Positions 25,988 through 36,302 of a stretch of DNA of 64,000 bases are shown here, piece after piece. Where the stretch lies: assembly GCA_030280995.1 (NCBI GenBank), contig JASXTE010000017.1, forward strand, positions 19,964,498-20,028,497. Reading direction: 5' to 3'. The notes beneath the pieces are model-generated. The model ran no database searches and was not told the origin of the DNA. It saw nothing but the letters and a program-made list of their open reading frames with translations. The DNA is from Hemileia vastatrix. Lineage: Eukaryota; Basidiomycota; Pucciniomycetes; Pucciniales; Zaghouaniaceae. The first letter of the stretch is position 1, and each line of letters starts with the position of its first letter. A program made the translations under genes and the position numbers.

Positions 25988-27000
25988 GGGTCATCTGGAT
26001 CATGGTAGCTATTTATTACCGCAAGGGCAAGAAGTTCTTGCTGCTGATTAAGGCAGTGTAACAGATTATATGATGTCCAATGTTCCCTCCAGGCTTTGAT
26101 TGGTAAGCTTATACAGCCAGTTTAGACAAACTTGAGATTTTCTTGCCTCTTATCCCCCGCCAAAAGCAACTTAAAAAAAGGTACACCATTTCTATTTTTA
26201 GCCTCATTTGACTTTTTCCATTCTAAGCAGCTACCATGGCGATAACAACAATTTGGAGGATGTCAAAAATATAGTGCAAGGGAAATTTAACACTTTCATC
26301 AGTGAGAAGCAGTCATGTGTGATAGATACTGCCAACATCATTGAGCAAAAACAGAAAAAATTTGGGACTAAAAACCAGTGGCGAAATTGTCTGACATTTA
26401 TTTATGGAAGGCTTTAAGAGCATCCGCAGCCGCGTCGGTAAAGTGGTTCGGTATGCATATTTTACCGACTTATTCCCCAATCGTTGCTCAATTAGACTCT
26501 AGTAACAAATTTATTCTGTAGTCACGAGCCTGCTACCCGTCTGCTACGCACCTCGCATGATAGTTATATATAGATAGATGTATCTTGCAATCTCAGGTTT
26601 TTAGTGGAATGAGTGGTTGTGAAATGAGAATTGCTGGTGGGGCTGCTGCATCTAGCGACATGCAGCCCCGAGTATTCAATGTGGAATCAGTAGGGGTCAG
26701 TTAGGTTAGCGGCCAAATTTGCTATTTTTTTAGGAAGTTAGGGCACTAATTCATTTATATATATAGATATATAGATGTAATCAAATGAGCAAAGTTGCTT
26801 GAGTAGCTTCTGTAATTGCCAAAACCTTGCGCCACTTTTTTTCAACTCAACCATGACACACCTCATTAATTACTTACCCGTTTTTTCACCCTCACTTCAC
26901 ACAACAATAGCCACTACTATTCATTAAATTACTACTTATATTTATATTACACACTTCAGCCACACCTTCTGAACTATAATAGCTAAGTAAAAAGTTATTT
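25988..27000. other. Divergent intergenic region between the SMP-C2 gene and the SANT-like relic
   Basis: About 1 kb separates two head-to-head genes and probably holds both promoters. A 69-codon frame at 26208-26417 (plus) has no recognisable motif and is left unassigned. Short TATATAGA runs occur near 26560-26580 and 26755-26780. Confidence 0.45.
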
Positions 27001-27813
27001 ATGTTGACTGAATCTAAGAAGAAAAGGTCTCCTAATTGGCACCCCCAAGAAGAAGAACAACTTGCTTTGTCAATGATAAGTATCAGCAAGCAACCCAAGT
27101 GCTCCACATACCAAGCTGGAGAGACATTTTACAAAAAGATAGATCTGCACTTTAACCAATTCAGCAAACTTCACTATCATGATTGGGAACAGATTCAAAT
27201 TTGGTGAATTGTTTGTATTTACAAAAAAATAAGAATTAAACTAATTAAATTTTTTATAACCTTCTACTCTAGATGGCAAGCAGTAAACACAGCAACTCTT
27301 AAATTTAGTGCAATATACAATTCAATTAAACAAAATCTGCATAGTGGCTCTTCCCCAACCAACAGGTTAAGAACAGCACTCTCAGTTTTTCATGATCAGA
27401 ACAAAACTTCATTTAAATGTCTAGTTGCATGGAAAAAATTGAGACATGCACCAAAGTGGAGAATTGATAGAACCAAACCCACCACTTCTAACTCAGTTCA
27501 TCTCACCTCTAGCGGTAAAAATGGAGTTGATGACCTGACAAGTGAACCTGAGAGTCCTTCACCATCTTATTCTTATTCTACATGTCTCATTGGAATAAAG
27601 GTTGCTAAAAGAAAATGATTAAGTGAAAGCACCTCAGAAAATTCAAAGTCTCTATTGGCAGAAAAATGCAGTAATCTTGCTGAAAGACATGCCTCAACCA
27701 TGGACAACAGAACCAGTTTATTTGAAAAACAAATAATCTTAACAAGGAAAGAATTTTGATAGAGAAAAAAAAATTTATAATGATATTAGATCAAATGATT
27801 TGAAGTTACTTAT
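27001..27813 (+). pseudogene. SANT/Myb-like DNA-binding gene relic, 5' part
   Basis: Exon 1 (27001-27203) encodes a NWHPQEEEQLALS block and an AGETFYKKI block. Exon 2 starts at 27273 after a CTCTAG acceptor with WQAVNTATLKFSAIYNSIK and AWKKLRHAPKW. This arrangement resembles the trihelix/SANT-type proteins abundant in rusts and plants. The exon junction reads TG+A, a stop where relatives would be expected to have Arg. A TGA stop at 27616 and a shift near 27756 also break it. It is then cut by element B at 27813. The family name is from general pattern memory. A role in transcription or transposon biology cannot be told. Confidence 0.72.
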
Positions 27814-29315
27814 TGTCAGCCTGTATATCTCCAGGACTGAGTAAAAAGTGATTATAAGTTATGTTAAACACATGAACTATACATGGGAATAATAAATAAG
27901 AGTACACAAATAGTATACATAAGTAAAATTATGATAATACATAAAAAAAATGCCATTATAACACCTTATATACACGCATATATCCACCTTTTATAGGTCT
28001 TATGTACTTAATATTAAGTTGGAATATGTTAGGGTAATCTTAAGAACCTTAAGTATAAGGCTGCATAATTTTTAAGTACACTTAAAGCTGTTATATTCAT
28101 TGTTTTATGCAAAAAACAAGAAATGCGCTTTATTTCACTTAAAAGTTGACTATATGCGCTATAAAATTGAGAATATCAAAATTGCGCTTTGACAGATCAA
28201 TTGGGCTCATTTAGAACTATTGATTTGGCTACTTAAATGCATAAAAATAACACTTTTCAAATTTGGTGTTTTTTATGCCAGAAATGGCTTCTGTGTACTG
28301 GCCACATACTGCCTGCTTTTTTCCCGTGTGAATAGCTTCATTTTTAGCAAAGTTAGCTTTTTCACACTATAATTACCCCACATTCTACGCCCACTGTGGG
28401 GAAACACACTAAAATAGGCGACAGGCGCTTATTTAGTGTCCTAGCTTAATTAATAATGCATTGACCCTGTTTATATGCACTAATTTCATTAATAACCTCA
28501 CTCTTGGCACTTTATTTCATCACCACGCTTAAATTCGCCTAATTTTAGTCAAGGATTTACCCGTGCAAGCGCCTGCCAAGAACTGCATGTAGTTACCCCA
28601 CATCTCACGCTCTTTTTTAAGTTTTTGGGTGGTTTCTCAGTCAATTTTGGTTATTTTTGAATGGGAATTTCACGTAGTATAATGTCAGGATTAGCCCCAT
28701 TATTTCTACAGTCAATCCCCTTATTATTAAGCTATTATTAACCTTAAAAAGTCTCCTTTAGTCCTTAATATTATTGTTTTATACGCATATACTCTCTTTT
28801 CTTCTTTTTCTTTAATTTTGATGGATTTCCCTTATTATTTCAGGATTTTGGCGGTTATTACTCTTCTAATTATGTCATGGGTCACTGGGAATGTTGATGG
28901 GAATGTCTATTAGTTGTTTAGAGGCGTGATTAACTGTGTATTGGGTAGTACATCAAGGGAATCATTGGGGAACTCAGTGTGTATAAAAGGAGGAGGTTTT
29001 TGGGTTGTATTTCTTCATTCTTTATCATTACAATTTACCCAATATAACCAAACCAATTACAATACATATCAATTAGTACTTTTATAAGACTTTTGAATAG
29101 TATCTGAATTTATATAATCTATTTTTCTACCAACTATAAAGATTGTAAGCCATATATAAGAATAGTGAGAATTATATTACTGAGACCTTTATATTTGATT
29201 ATAGTTTACAACTTAGTGGATTAGTACTACAGTATTCATACAGGACCATTTAAATCTTCTAGACAACTGACCATACAAGCTAGTTCACGTCTTTGTACTT
29301 GACCTTAGCCTGACA
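27814..29315 (+). repeat. Element B 5' LTR (1502 bp)
   Basis: The termini are TGTCAG and CTGACA. The sequence contains a TATAAAAGG promoter motif at 28982 and is followed directly by the primer-site-like sequence. Confidence 0.95.
28982..28990 (+). promoter_or_regulatory. TATA box of the element B 5' LTR
   Basis: TATAAAAGG lies about 330 bp before the LTR end and is repeated in the 3' LTR at about 37470. It probably sets the U3/R border and drives the genomic RNA. Confidence 0.65.
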
Positions 29316-29330
29316 ATTGGGGACCTTTCC
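29316..29330 (+). other. Primer binding site-like sequence of element B
   Basis: ATTGGGGACCTTTCC directly follows the LTR terminus. The TGG near its start fits pairing with a tRNA CCA end. Families A (ATTGGGGGTCTTTCC) and C (ATTGGAGGCCTTCCC) have related sequences at the same place. The priming tRNA was not identified. Confidence 0.6.
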
Positions 29331-29496
29331 TCAAGAATTCTGTTATAATCCTGTAAGTGAAATTTTCAAGAGAAGGTGCACGTAAATAATATCCCTATAG
29401 AAATATTTGGATAATTACAACAGGTTGGGGTCACTTATATAGTGATTTCAGAAAAAGAAGCCCTGTTATATTATAAAATTGTGATATTGAATCAAC

Positions 29497-29661
29497 AATT
29501 TTACCACTAATTTAACTTATAATTGTTATTAGTGGGTCTGTTAATAGACCAATTAAATTTGAGATCTTTGCAGATAAAAATTTTACCACTAATTTAACAT
29601 ATAATTGTTCTTAGTGGGAGTCTGTCAATAGACCAATTAAATTTGTGATCTTTGCAGATAA
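29497..29661 (+). repeat. Tandem duplication of about 82 bp in the element B leader
   Basis: Two copies of a unit starting TTTTACCACTAATTTAAC, with an internal CCACTAA...TTAGTGG stem, and ending GATCTTTGCAGATAA. The AG after a pyrimidine run could serve as a splice acceptor. A GTAAGTG donor-like site lies upstream near 29356. Confidence 0.75.
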
Positions 29662-29722
29662 TAAACCAATTAAACTGATTAATTGTTTTCTTATAACAGG
29701 ACTCTTAATCTTTTCTTTTATT

Positions 29723-29983
29723 CACCACACAATATGGGGGGCGGACTTGCTAGCAAGTCCGCAACCTTGGACCCAAACTCACCCCAGATTGAACACACAT
29801 TGAGCTATTGACAAAGGAACCACACAATCAGGGATGAACACCACTCAGCAGAACAGTTTTAGGTGGGTGTTCAAGTAGAGTTCACTATGGGTTCAGTATG
29901 AGTTCAGTCTGAGTTCCATCTGAGTTCCATCTGAGTTCAGGTTGAGGACTTGCTAGCAAGTCCACCCCCTATATTGCGTAGTG
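29723..29983. mobile_element. CACTA-type MITE (261 bp) in the element B leader
   Basis: The left end reads CACCACACAATATGGGGGG and the right end, reverse-complemented, CACTACGCAATATAGGGGG. A 3 bp ATT target duplication flanks it (29720-29722 and 29984-29986). Each terminus holds the palindrome GGACTTGCTAGCAAGTCC, the same design as the GCTAGC palindrome in the 9.3 kb element. GAGTTCAGTCT-like subterminal repeats fill 29875-29940. Confidence 0.88.
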
Positions 29984-30247
29984 ATTGGTTTGTAAAATTC
30001 ATTAAATATTTAGAAAGAATCATACTGACAGTTGCTTTCTTTTGAATATAAAAACACGGCTACATATTGTAGACCAGTTAAATCAAGTGACCACATAAAA
30101 GCATATTTGACTTTTGGCACTTAAATATTCACTTCATACCAATAAGTAAGCAATAAAATTGTCTTCAGTGGTATTGATAAATACTGATAAAACTCCTTTT
30201 TGAAGTTTTCATATCTAAACTTTCAATTCTTTAAATTCCACGTAAAA

Positions 30248-30785
30248 ATGTGTGACAACAATGACATTGTAAGTAATAAGGTAAAACCTTATAACTTAAG
30301 ACCTAGAGCTGAAAGACCTGTTACAGGACATTCAAATGGAGGGCCAGGACTCTCCCATAATCAACAACACTCCGTCAATGTCTCTGGAGGAAAGGGAAAA
30401 GCTTTTAAAGCAGGTTTCAATAAAGAAAACAAAAAATACTTTACAAGAACAAGTTCACTCCCTATCCACCCTACTGAACACCTTGACAATAAGAGTCAAC
30501 AATATAGTAGACCAGATCAACAATCTGGAAAAGACAGCAGCTCAAGGTTTCATAGAGGTCAACCAAGCTCTAGTGGACATAAAGACTCAACCACCAACAG
30601 TGGCACCCAACAATCCCATAGCAACACCTCCAGCCCAAGAGGAGGACCAAAAAATTACAGTAAGCAAATGGAAATGGGATTGGTACGCCCAAAACTACAA
30701 CAATCCTCAACAGCAGAGCTCCAGCAGTCACCCTTACAGGGGAAAGGCAAGGAGAGGCAGGGGAAGTGGGATAAGACCTTGGTAA
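30248..30785 (+). CDS. Element B ORF1: spliced coiled-coil accessory protein with KWKWDW motif
   Basis: The proposed exons are 30248-30268 (MCDNNDI) and 30327-30785. Intron 1 (30269-30326, 58 nt) runs from GTAAGT to a TGTTACAG acceptor. Splicing gives 159 aa ending SGIRPW-stop. The part from the internal ATG at 30336 is open in any case. Shared with A1: D-I-x-M-E-G at the junction, LLK(Q/K)(V/I)(S/T)IKKT, a coiled coil ending in NQAL(V/A), a Pro/Gln-rich linker, KWKWDW and a basic HPY(R/K)GK tail. The ORF1 frame is kept between families better than the overlapping frame. Retaining intron 1 instead leads straight into gag-pol, so splicing could choose between the two products. The function is unknown. 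Confidence 0.72.
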
Positions 30786-33700
30786 GTCATCCAACTTCTT
30801 ATGATCAATTATATCAACCTGAAAATAAATTACTTATAGGTAATGAGATTGATAAGGAAATATTGGATATTATTGATAAGGATTTAAAGGATTATTCATT
30901 TGAACAGAATATGTTAAACTTGTCTTTACATGAGGACAATGTAAATAGTTTTATTGACCACCAGGAAAATACTATTAATATAAAAATGGAATCAAATGAA
31001 TTAAATCTTGACCCTGATAATGAGTCTTCTGAATTGGAAACGGAAAAAATAGAATACTTTTTAAAAGAGAATCCAATGGAATCAAAAATAATAAGTAAAT
31101 TATTATTGAGAATTGAAAAATTGGAAGAGTTCTCAAAAGAGTCAAACATTAATACAGAAAATGTATTATTACAACTAACACAATCATTGAGTACCACAGC
31201 GAATAAATTAAAAATTATTGAAAATTCAAATAATGAATTAATCAATGAGAATAAAAGATTAAAATCTGAGATTAGAAATTTAGAAAGTAAATTAGAACAC
31301 TCTCAGAATATTATGGCTACCATAGAGGGACGTGTAAAATTGTCTTTTTCAAATGTAAATGATACTTTTACTCAAGTACCTGTAATAAAAGATAGGTTAC
31401 AAAGAGTAGAAATTGAAGTAGCTAACATTTTGAAAAATACTGAAACAATAAAGGATAATACCTCTTATGTAGAAAGAGTACCAGTTTTTATGAAACACTC
31501 TGAGGATAAACCAATGATGGAACATGAACATAGTGTCATGGGCTCTGAGAATATAAAATCAGTAAAAGATGAAATAAATGATCATCTTTCTAAAGTAAGT
31601 GAATTACTCAATATTCCTCAGGTTAGGGAAGCAAAAACTAGCCAAAAGAACTGGCCTAAGTTAGATCAGTACCCTTCTTTTGACGGGGATTCAAAATCTG
31701 ATTGGCAACAATTCATACAAAGAATTGATAACCTAAAATTTTCATACAAATTACCTGATGAAGAAATTACTTCAAAGTTAATATCTTTATTTACAGATGT
31801 GGCCTTATTATGGTTTGAATCTGTATTGAGTGAGGGAATTAATTACTCCTGGAATGAATGGAAGGCACTAATTGAAAGGCAATTTGGTGGCCCAAAATTT
31901 AGAATCACTCAACAAAGACTGTATGAAAGGGCCAGATATAATCCAAATGCTGGAGATAAACCCATGGTCTTCTTAATGAATTTAATAAAAATCATGAAAG
32001 CTATGGATCCAAAAATGGATTATGAAGAGTGGAAAGAAAAAATAATATACAAGTTGCCTATATCAGTTAGAGACATTATTGTTGCTAGAACTGAAACTGT
32101 CAGAGACACCTCTGGATTCATTAATATATGCAATGACATATTATTAAACCACAAATATGAAACCAAGTATAGTAATTACAGACAAAGTGTTGACGTGGTA
32201 AAACCTACTACAAGTAAGTTACCAGTGGAAAAGAAAAAACCTTCAGCTCCCCTTGTCCCTAAGAGACAAGAAAATAACACTTGTTACAAATGTAATGAAC
32301 CTTGGGTTAAAGGTCACACGTGTAAGAAAAGAATAAATGTTATTGAAACCTCACAGAATTCTGAACCTAGTAATCATGAAGATGAGAATGTGGAATCCAG
32401 TGAGGATTGCAAGAGTAACATATCTTACAGTGATGATGAAAATGAGATATTTGTATTAGAACAGGATATAATGTTCCTGAATGATGCTATACCTCATACA
32501 GACACATCTTTAACTTCCATAGAGGAAGCTGAAATAATTAAAGATGTATCTCATGATACTTACAAAATAACACCTATCAGAGCACCTATTATCATATGTG
32601 GAAAAGAAATGAATGCCATTCTTGACACTGGGGCTGCAGGTAGTGTAGTTTCACTTAATGCATTAATGAAACTTGATAGTAAGTACCAGGAAAAACTAGA
32701 ACCTGTTCAGACAAAGAACTGGAGGGGTTTTGGTTCAGTATTAAATCCAATTGGCAAATACAAAACTGCTGTATTCTTTAAATATAATAATGGATATGTT
32801 AGAGCAGTTTGTGAATTTGTAGTAATGGATAATAATAATTGTAGTGATTGGTTTATTATTGGCAATGATTTATTGACAAAATTTGGCATTAAACTAGATC
32901 CTGCAAACAGTTGTTTCACCATAGGGGTGAATGGTAAAAGGAAATTCAAAATATGTTCTGAAAATTCAGTATATGCCATTTCTCCTAGAGAAGAACAACT
33001 GCAAAGTGGAAGAACCACCAATGAAGTGGGTGAATTGGAAAATGAAATCCAAAAGGCCTCTTTCAGTCCTCAACTCTCAAATATTGAACAAGAAGATATT
33101 TTGAGATTGATTAAATCATATCCTATGGCATTTGCTCATGGCTCAAATGAACTAGGATTGGTCAAAGACCATGAGATGAAAATCTCTTTAAGCTGTGATT
33201 TGGATAATATTCCTGGCAGCTTAAAAAAGAAACCTTACCCAGCATCTCCTGCAAAAAGGAAAGATATTGAAGACAATATAAAATTGTTGTTGAAAATGGG
33301 TATTGTTGAAAAAGTGGACACAACACCTAAGTATTGTGTCATTTCACCAGTATTAATCTCTTATGAAAAAGATAAGGCAAGATTATGCGGTGATTATAGA
33401 GCTCTGAATACATATACAGTAGATGATATTTACCCTCTACCAAGGATAGCTTCTATCCATGCTACCTTACAAGGAGCAAAATATATTTCCTGTCTGGATG
33501 GGAACAAGGGTTACCACCAGATTCCTGTAGAAAGAAATTCTCAAAATTACTTATTAATAACCACACATATGGGTATATATAAGTATGTGAGAATGCCATT
33601 TGGCCCAAAGAATGCCCCTTCAGTCTTCCAAAAATTGATGGATAGTGTTTTTCATCAGGAAATGGTTGAAGGATGGCTATTGGTCTATATTGATGACATC

Positions 33701-36121
33701 ATAGTGTTTTCAAAAACATATGATGAACATTTAAATCACCTGAAAAGAGTCTTTCAAAAAATGGATGAAATTAATATGACTATTGCATTAAAGAAATGTA
33801 AGTTTGGATTTCAATCCTTGAAAGTACTTGGACATGTTGTATCTGGATTACAAATTTGTGTTGACCAGAATAAAGTGGCAACAATTAAAAACATTGGGAT
33901 ACCTAAAAATGTAAAAGAGGTTCAAAGTTTTTTGGGTATGTGTGGATATTATAGACAATATATTAAAAATTACCAATCCATTGCAGCCCCTTTAACAACA
34001 TTAATCAGGAAGAATGAAGCTTTCATTTGGAATAATGAAAGACAGCACGCCTATAACAAATTAAAGGAATGTTTAATGTCAGCTCCAATATTGGGACTGC
34101 CAGATTTCACCCTACCTTTTATCTTGTACACTGATGCAAGTTTCATAGGTTTGGGTGCTGCTTTACAGCAAAAACAGATAATAAATGGAAAATTATCTGA
34201 AGTAGTTATCTGTTATATATCCAGAACCTTAAGAAAGACAGAATTAAGGTATGGTGCCACACAGCTAGAATGTTTAGCCGTGGTGTGGGCTTTGGAGAAA
34301 CTTCATTACTATCTGGAAGACCAGAAGTTTGAACTTATAACAGATTGCAGTGCAGTAAAATCATTACTAAACATGAAAAAACCTAATAGGCACATGTTTA
34401 GATGGCAACTAGCTGTACAAGAGTACAGAGGAAGAATGACAATCACTCATAGAGCAGGAACATTGCATTCAAATGTGGATTTATTATCCAGAAGTCCTTT
34501 GCCAAATGATGCTGACAACCCAGCTTATGTACCTGAAAATGAGGTTATACATATATTTGGGATTTATATAGTGGATTTAGAAGAAGAGTTTATGCAAACT
34601 ATATTGGAAAATTATTCATCTGATAAAGATTTGTCTAAACTATCTACCATTCTGAATGATCCAACAAATGCCTCCATGAGTGCATTAATTAAAACCTTGC
34701 CTCCAAAGTATAAAAATGCGTTGGAAAAAGGTAAACTATCAATTGAAGATGGATATATATATTACAGGAAAAAGTTAAGCAATGTAATAGTAATACCACC
34801 TTCTATGAAAGAGTTAATGTTGAGTACTTGTCATGATGACATTTTAGCTGGCCATTTTGACTTTAACAAAACATTAACCAGAGTTAAAAATACAGCCTGG
34901 TGGATAAACATGAAAGAGGATGTACAAAAATACATTGAAACATGTGACTCTTGTCAGAAATCTAAAAGATTAACTGGGAAGAGAGCTGGGTTTTTACAAC
35001 AAATAGAGCAGCCAAAAGCCCCATGGGAAATTATAAACATGGATTTTGTAACTGGCTTGCCATTAGCAGGAAAAGAAAGTTTCAATTCTTGCTGGGTAAT
35101 AGTGGATAGATTAACAAAAATGTGTAAGTTTATCCCTACCCATAAAGAGGTATCTGCAAAAGACTTGGCTTTACTATGGTGGACTCAGATGATGAATACT
35201 GCTGGGTTCCCCAAAGCCATAATCTCTGACAGAGATCCTAAATTTACTTCAGAGTTCTGGACATCTTTGATGGAAGTATCAGGTTGTCAATTAAAATTGT
35301 CTACAGCACACCATCCACAAACTGATGGGCTGGCTGAGAGGATGATACAAACTCTAGAAGACATGATCAGAAGATATTGTGCCTTGGGATTAGAATACAA
35401 GGACAATGAGAAATTCACACATGACTGGGTAACATTAATTCCTGGCCTTGAATTTGCTTATAACAGCACAACTCATTCTGTAACAGAGAAGAAACCATTT
35501 GAACTCTGGCTGGGATATGTACCAAATACCCCAGTAAATCATTTAAATAAACTCCCAAGGTTGGATATACACCCTGGCACTAAATCCTTTATTCATATGC
35601 AACAAATGTGTAGAAAGCATGCGGAAGAATGCATCCAAAAAGCATTTGAATATGAAAAGAAAAGGTGGGACAAATCTCATAAAGAATTTGAATTTAAAAA
35701 GGGAGATGAAGTCCTCATATCAACACTACATTTTAACTTACAAGGTAATGTTAAATTAAAGGATCCCTTTGTAGGACCTTTTGTAGTAAATAAAATGGTT
35801 GGGAATAATGCAGTGGAAGTCATATTATATGCTCCATATGATAGGAAACATCCAGTTTTCCCTATCTCATTATTGAAACCTTACCATGCAAATGATCCTG
35901 ACTTATTTCCAAAAAGAAGGGGAAGGCCTAAAAAGCAACCTGAAGAAATTGTGGAAAAAGCAGAGATTGAAAAAATACTCAAGAAAAGAATCCTTACTAA
36001 AGAAAAAGGAACTGAGTATTTACTAAGATTTAAAGGGAAATCAAATGAATTTGATAAATGGATACCTGAAAAAGAAATTTCTAATTTATCCACCCTTCTT
36101 AAAAAATTTAAACAGAAATAA
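30248..36121 (+). CDS. Element B Gag-Pol polyprotein, intact, with chromodomain
   Basis: The frame is open from 30200; the first likely ATG is 30248. Domains follow by position. A coiled-coil Gag head lies at 31045-31320 and a capsid-like block with PSFDGDSKSDW near 31670. A zinc knuckle CYKCNEPWVKGHTC is near 32281 and the aspartic protease LDTGAAGSV near 32620. The RT has YIDD near 33690 and the RNase H has YTDAS near 34130. The integrase HHCC runs 34830-34970 and its DDE core begins near 35040 (SDRDPKF, GLAERM). An AT-hook-like RRGRPKK is near 35920 and a chromodomain runs 35950-36110. It should produce the capsid, copy the RNA and integrate the DNA, with the chromodomain steering target choice. 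Residues before about 30840 overlap ORF1 in another frame, are poorly kept in A and C, and may not be native. Confidence 0.92.
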   Translation: MCDNNDIVSNKVKPYNLRPRAERPVTGHSNGGPGLSHNQQHSVNVSGGKGKAFKAGFNKENKKYFTRTSSLPIHPTEHLDNKSQQYSRPDQQSGKDSSSRFHRGQPSSSGHKDSTTNSGTQQSHSNTSSPRGGPKNYSKQMEMGLVRPKLQQSSTAELQQSPLQGKGKERQGKWDKTLVSHPTSYDQLYQPENKLLIGNEIDKEILDIIDKDLKDYSFEQNMLNLSLHEDNVNSFIDHQENTINIKMESNELNLDPDNESSELETEKIEYFLKENPMESKIISKLLLRIEKLEEFSKESNINTENVLLQLTQSLSTTANKLKIIENSNNELINENKRLKSEIRNLESKLEHSQNIMATIEGRVKLSFSNVNDTFTQVPVIKDRLQRVEIEVANILKNTETIKDNTSYVERVPVFMKHSEDKPMMEHEHSVMGSENIKSVKDEINDHLSKVSELLNIPQVREAKTSQKNWPKLDQYPSFDGDSKSDWQQFIQRIDNLKFSYKLPDEEITSKLISLFTDVALLWFESVLSEGINYSWNEWKALIERQFGGPKFRITQQRLYERARYNPNAGDKPMVFLMNLIKIMKAMDPKMDYEEWKEKIIYKLPISVRDIIVARTETVRDTSGFINICNDILLNHKYETKYSNYRQSVDVVKPTTSKLPVEKKKPSAPLVPKRQENNTCYKCNEPWVKGHTCKKRINVIETSQNSEPSNHEDENVESSEDCKSNISYSDDENEIFVLEQDIMFLNDAIPHTDTSLTSIEEAEIIKDVSHDTYKITPIRAPIIICGKEMNAILDTGAAGSVVSLNALMKLDSKYQEKLEPVQTKNWRGFGSVLNPIGKYKTAVFFKYNNGYVRAVCEFVVMDNNNCSDWFIIGNDLLTKFGIKLDPANSCFTIGVNGKRKFKICSENSVYAISPREEQLQSGRTTNEVGELENEIQKASFSPQLSNIEQEDILRLIKSYPMAFAHGSNELGLVKDHEMKISLSCDLDNIPGSLKKKPYPASPAKRKDIEDNIKLLLKMGIVEKVDTTPKYCVISPVLISYEKDKARLCGDYRALNTYTVDDIYPLPRIASIHATLQGAKYISCLDGNKGYHQIPVERNSQNYLLITTHMGIYKYVRMPFGPKNAPSVFQKLMDSVFHQEMVEGWLLVYIDDIIVFSKTYDEHLNHLKRVFQKMDEINMTIALKKCKFGFQSLKVLGHVVSGLQICVDQNKVATIKNIGIPKNVKEVQSFLGMCGYYRQYIKNYQSIAAPLTTLIRKNEAFIWNNERQHAYNKLKECLMSAPILGLPDFTLPFILYTDASFIGLGAALQQKQIINGKLSEVVICYISRTLRKTELRYGATQLECLAVVWALEKLHYYLEDQKFELITDCSAVKSLLNMKKPNRHMFRWQLAVQEYRGRMTITHRAGTLHSNVDLLSRSPLPNDADNPAYVPENEVIHIFGIYIVDLEEEFMQTILENYSSDKDLSKLSTILNDPTNASMSALIKTLPPKYKNALEKGKLSIEDGYIYYRKKLSNVIVIPPSMKELMLSTCHDDILAGHFDFNKTLTRVKNTAWWINMKEDVQKYIETCDSCQKSKRLTGKRAGFLQQIEQPKAPWEIINMDFVTGLPLAGKESFNSCWVIVDRLTKMCKFIPTHKEVSAKDLALLWWTQMMNTAGFPKAIISDRDPKFTSEFWTSLMEVSGCQLKLSTAHHPQTDGLAERMIQTLEDMIRRYCALGLEYKDNEKFTHDWVTLIPGLEFAYNSTTHSVTEKKPFELWLGYVPNTPVNHLNKLPRLDIHPGTKSFIHMQQMCRKHAEECIQKAFEYEKKRWDKSHKEFEFKKGDEVLISTLHFNLQGNVKLKDPFVGPFVVNKMVGNNAVEVILYAPYDRKHPVFPISLLKPYHANDPDLFPKRRGRPKKQPEEIVEKAEIEKILKKRILTKEKGTEYLLRFKGKSNEFDKWIPEKEISNLSTLLKKFKQK
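30782..30839 (+). other. Intron-like segment 2 of element B at the ORF1 stop
   Basis: GTAAGT to TTATAG, 58 nt. Its removal leaves TGG-TAA-T at the junction, so ORF1 still ends in Trp-stop while gag-pol continues in the +1 frame. Equivalent segments: A1 6196-6145 (52 nt), A2 62594-62543 (52 nt), C 43350-43407 (58 nt). All lengths are 1 modulo 3. Confidence 0.55.
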
Positions 36122-36302
36122 ATTTCTGTTCAACCAGCTGAGGGGTTAAAAAACCAGTACTCATAATATTTTATTATGTTTTATTTCTTTAAAGTTGAAT
36201 CTTTAATGCTACAGATTTATTCTGAATACCTGAAAATTACAAATTAATAAAATAAAATGTATAACTTATCATTTTTTTTATTGTTTTTTTTGGGTGGGCG
36301 AG

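Noticed and set aside
26208..26417. 69-codon frame upstream of the SMP-C2 gene as a separate gene
   Set aside because: No motif, no splice context and no conserved neighbour; kept only as unassigned.
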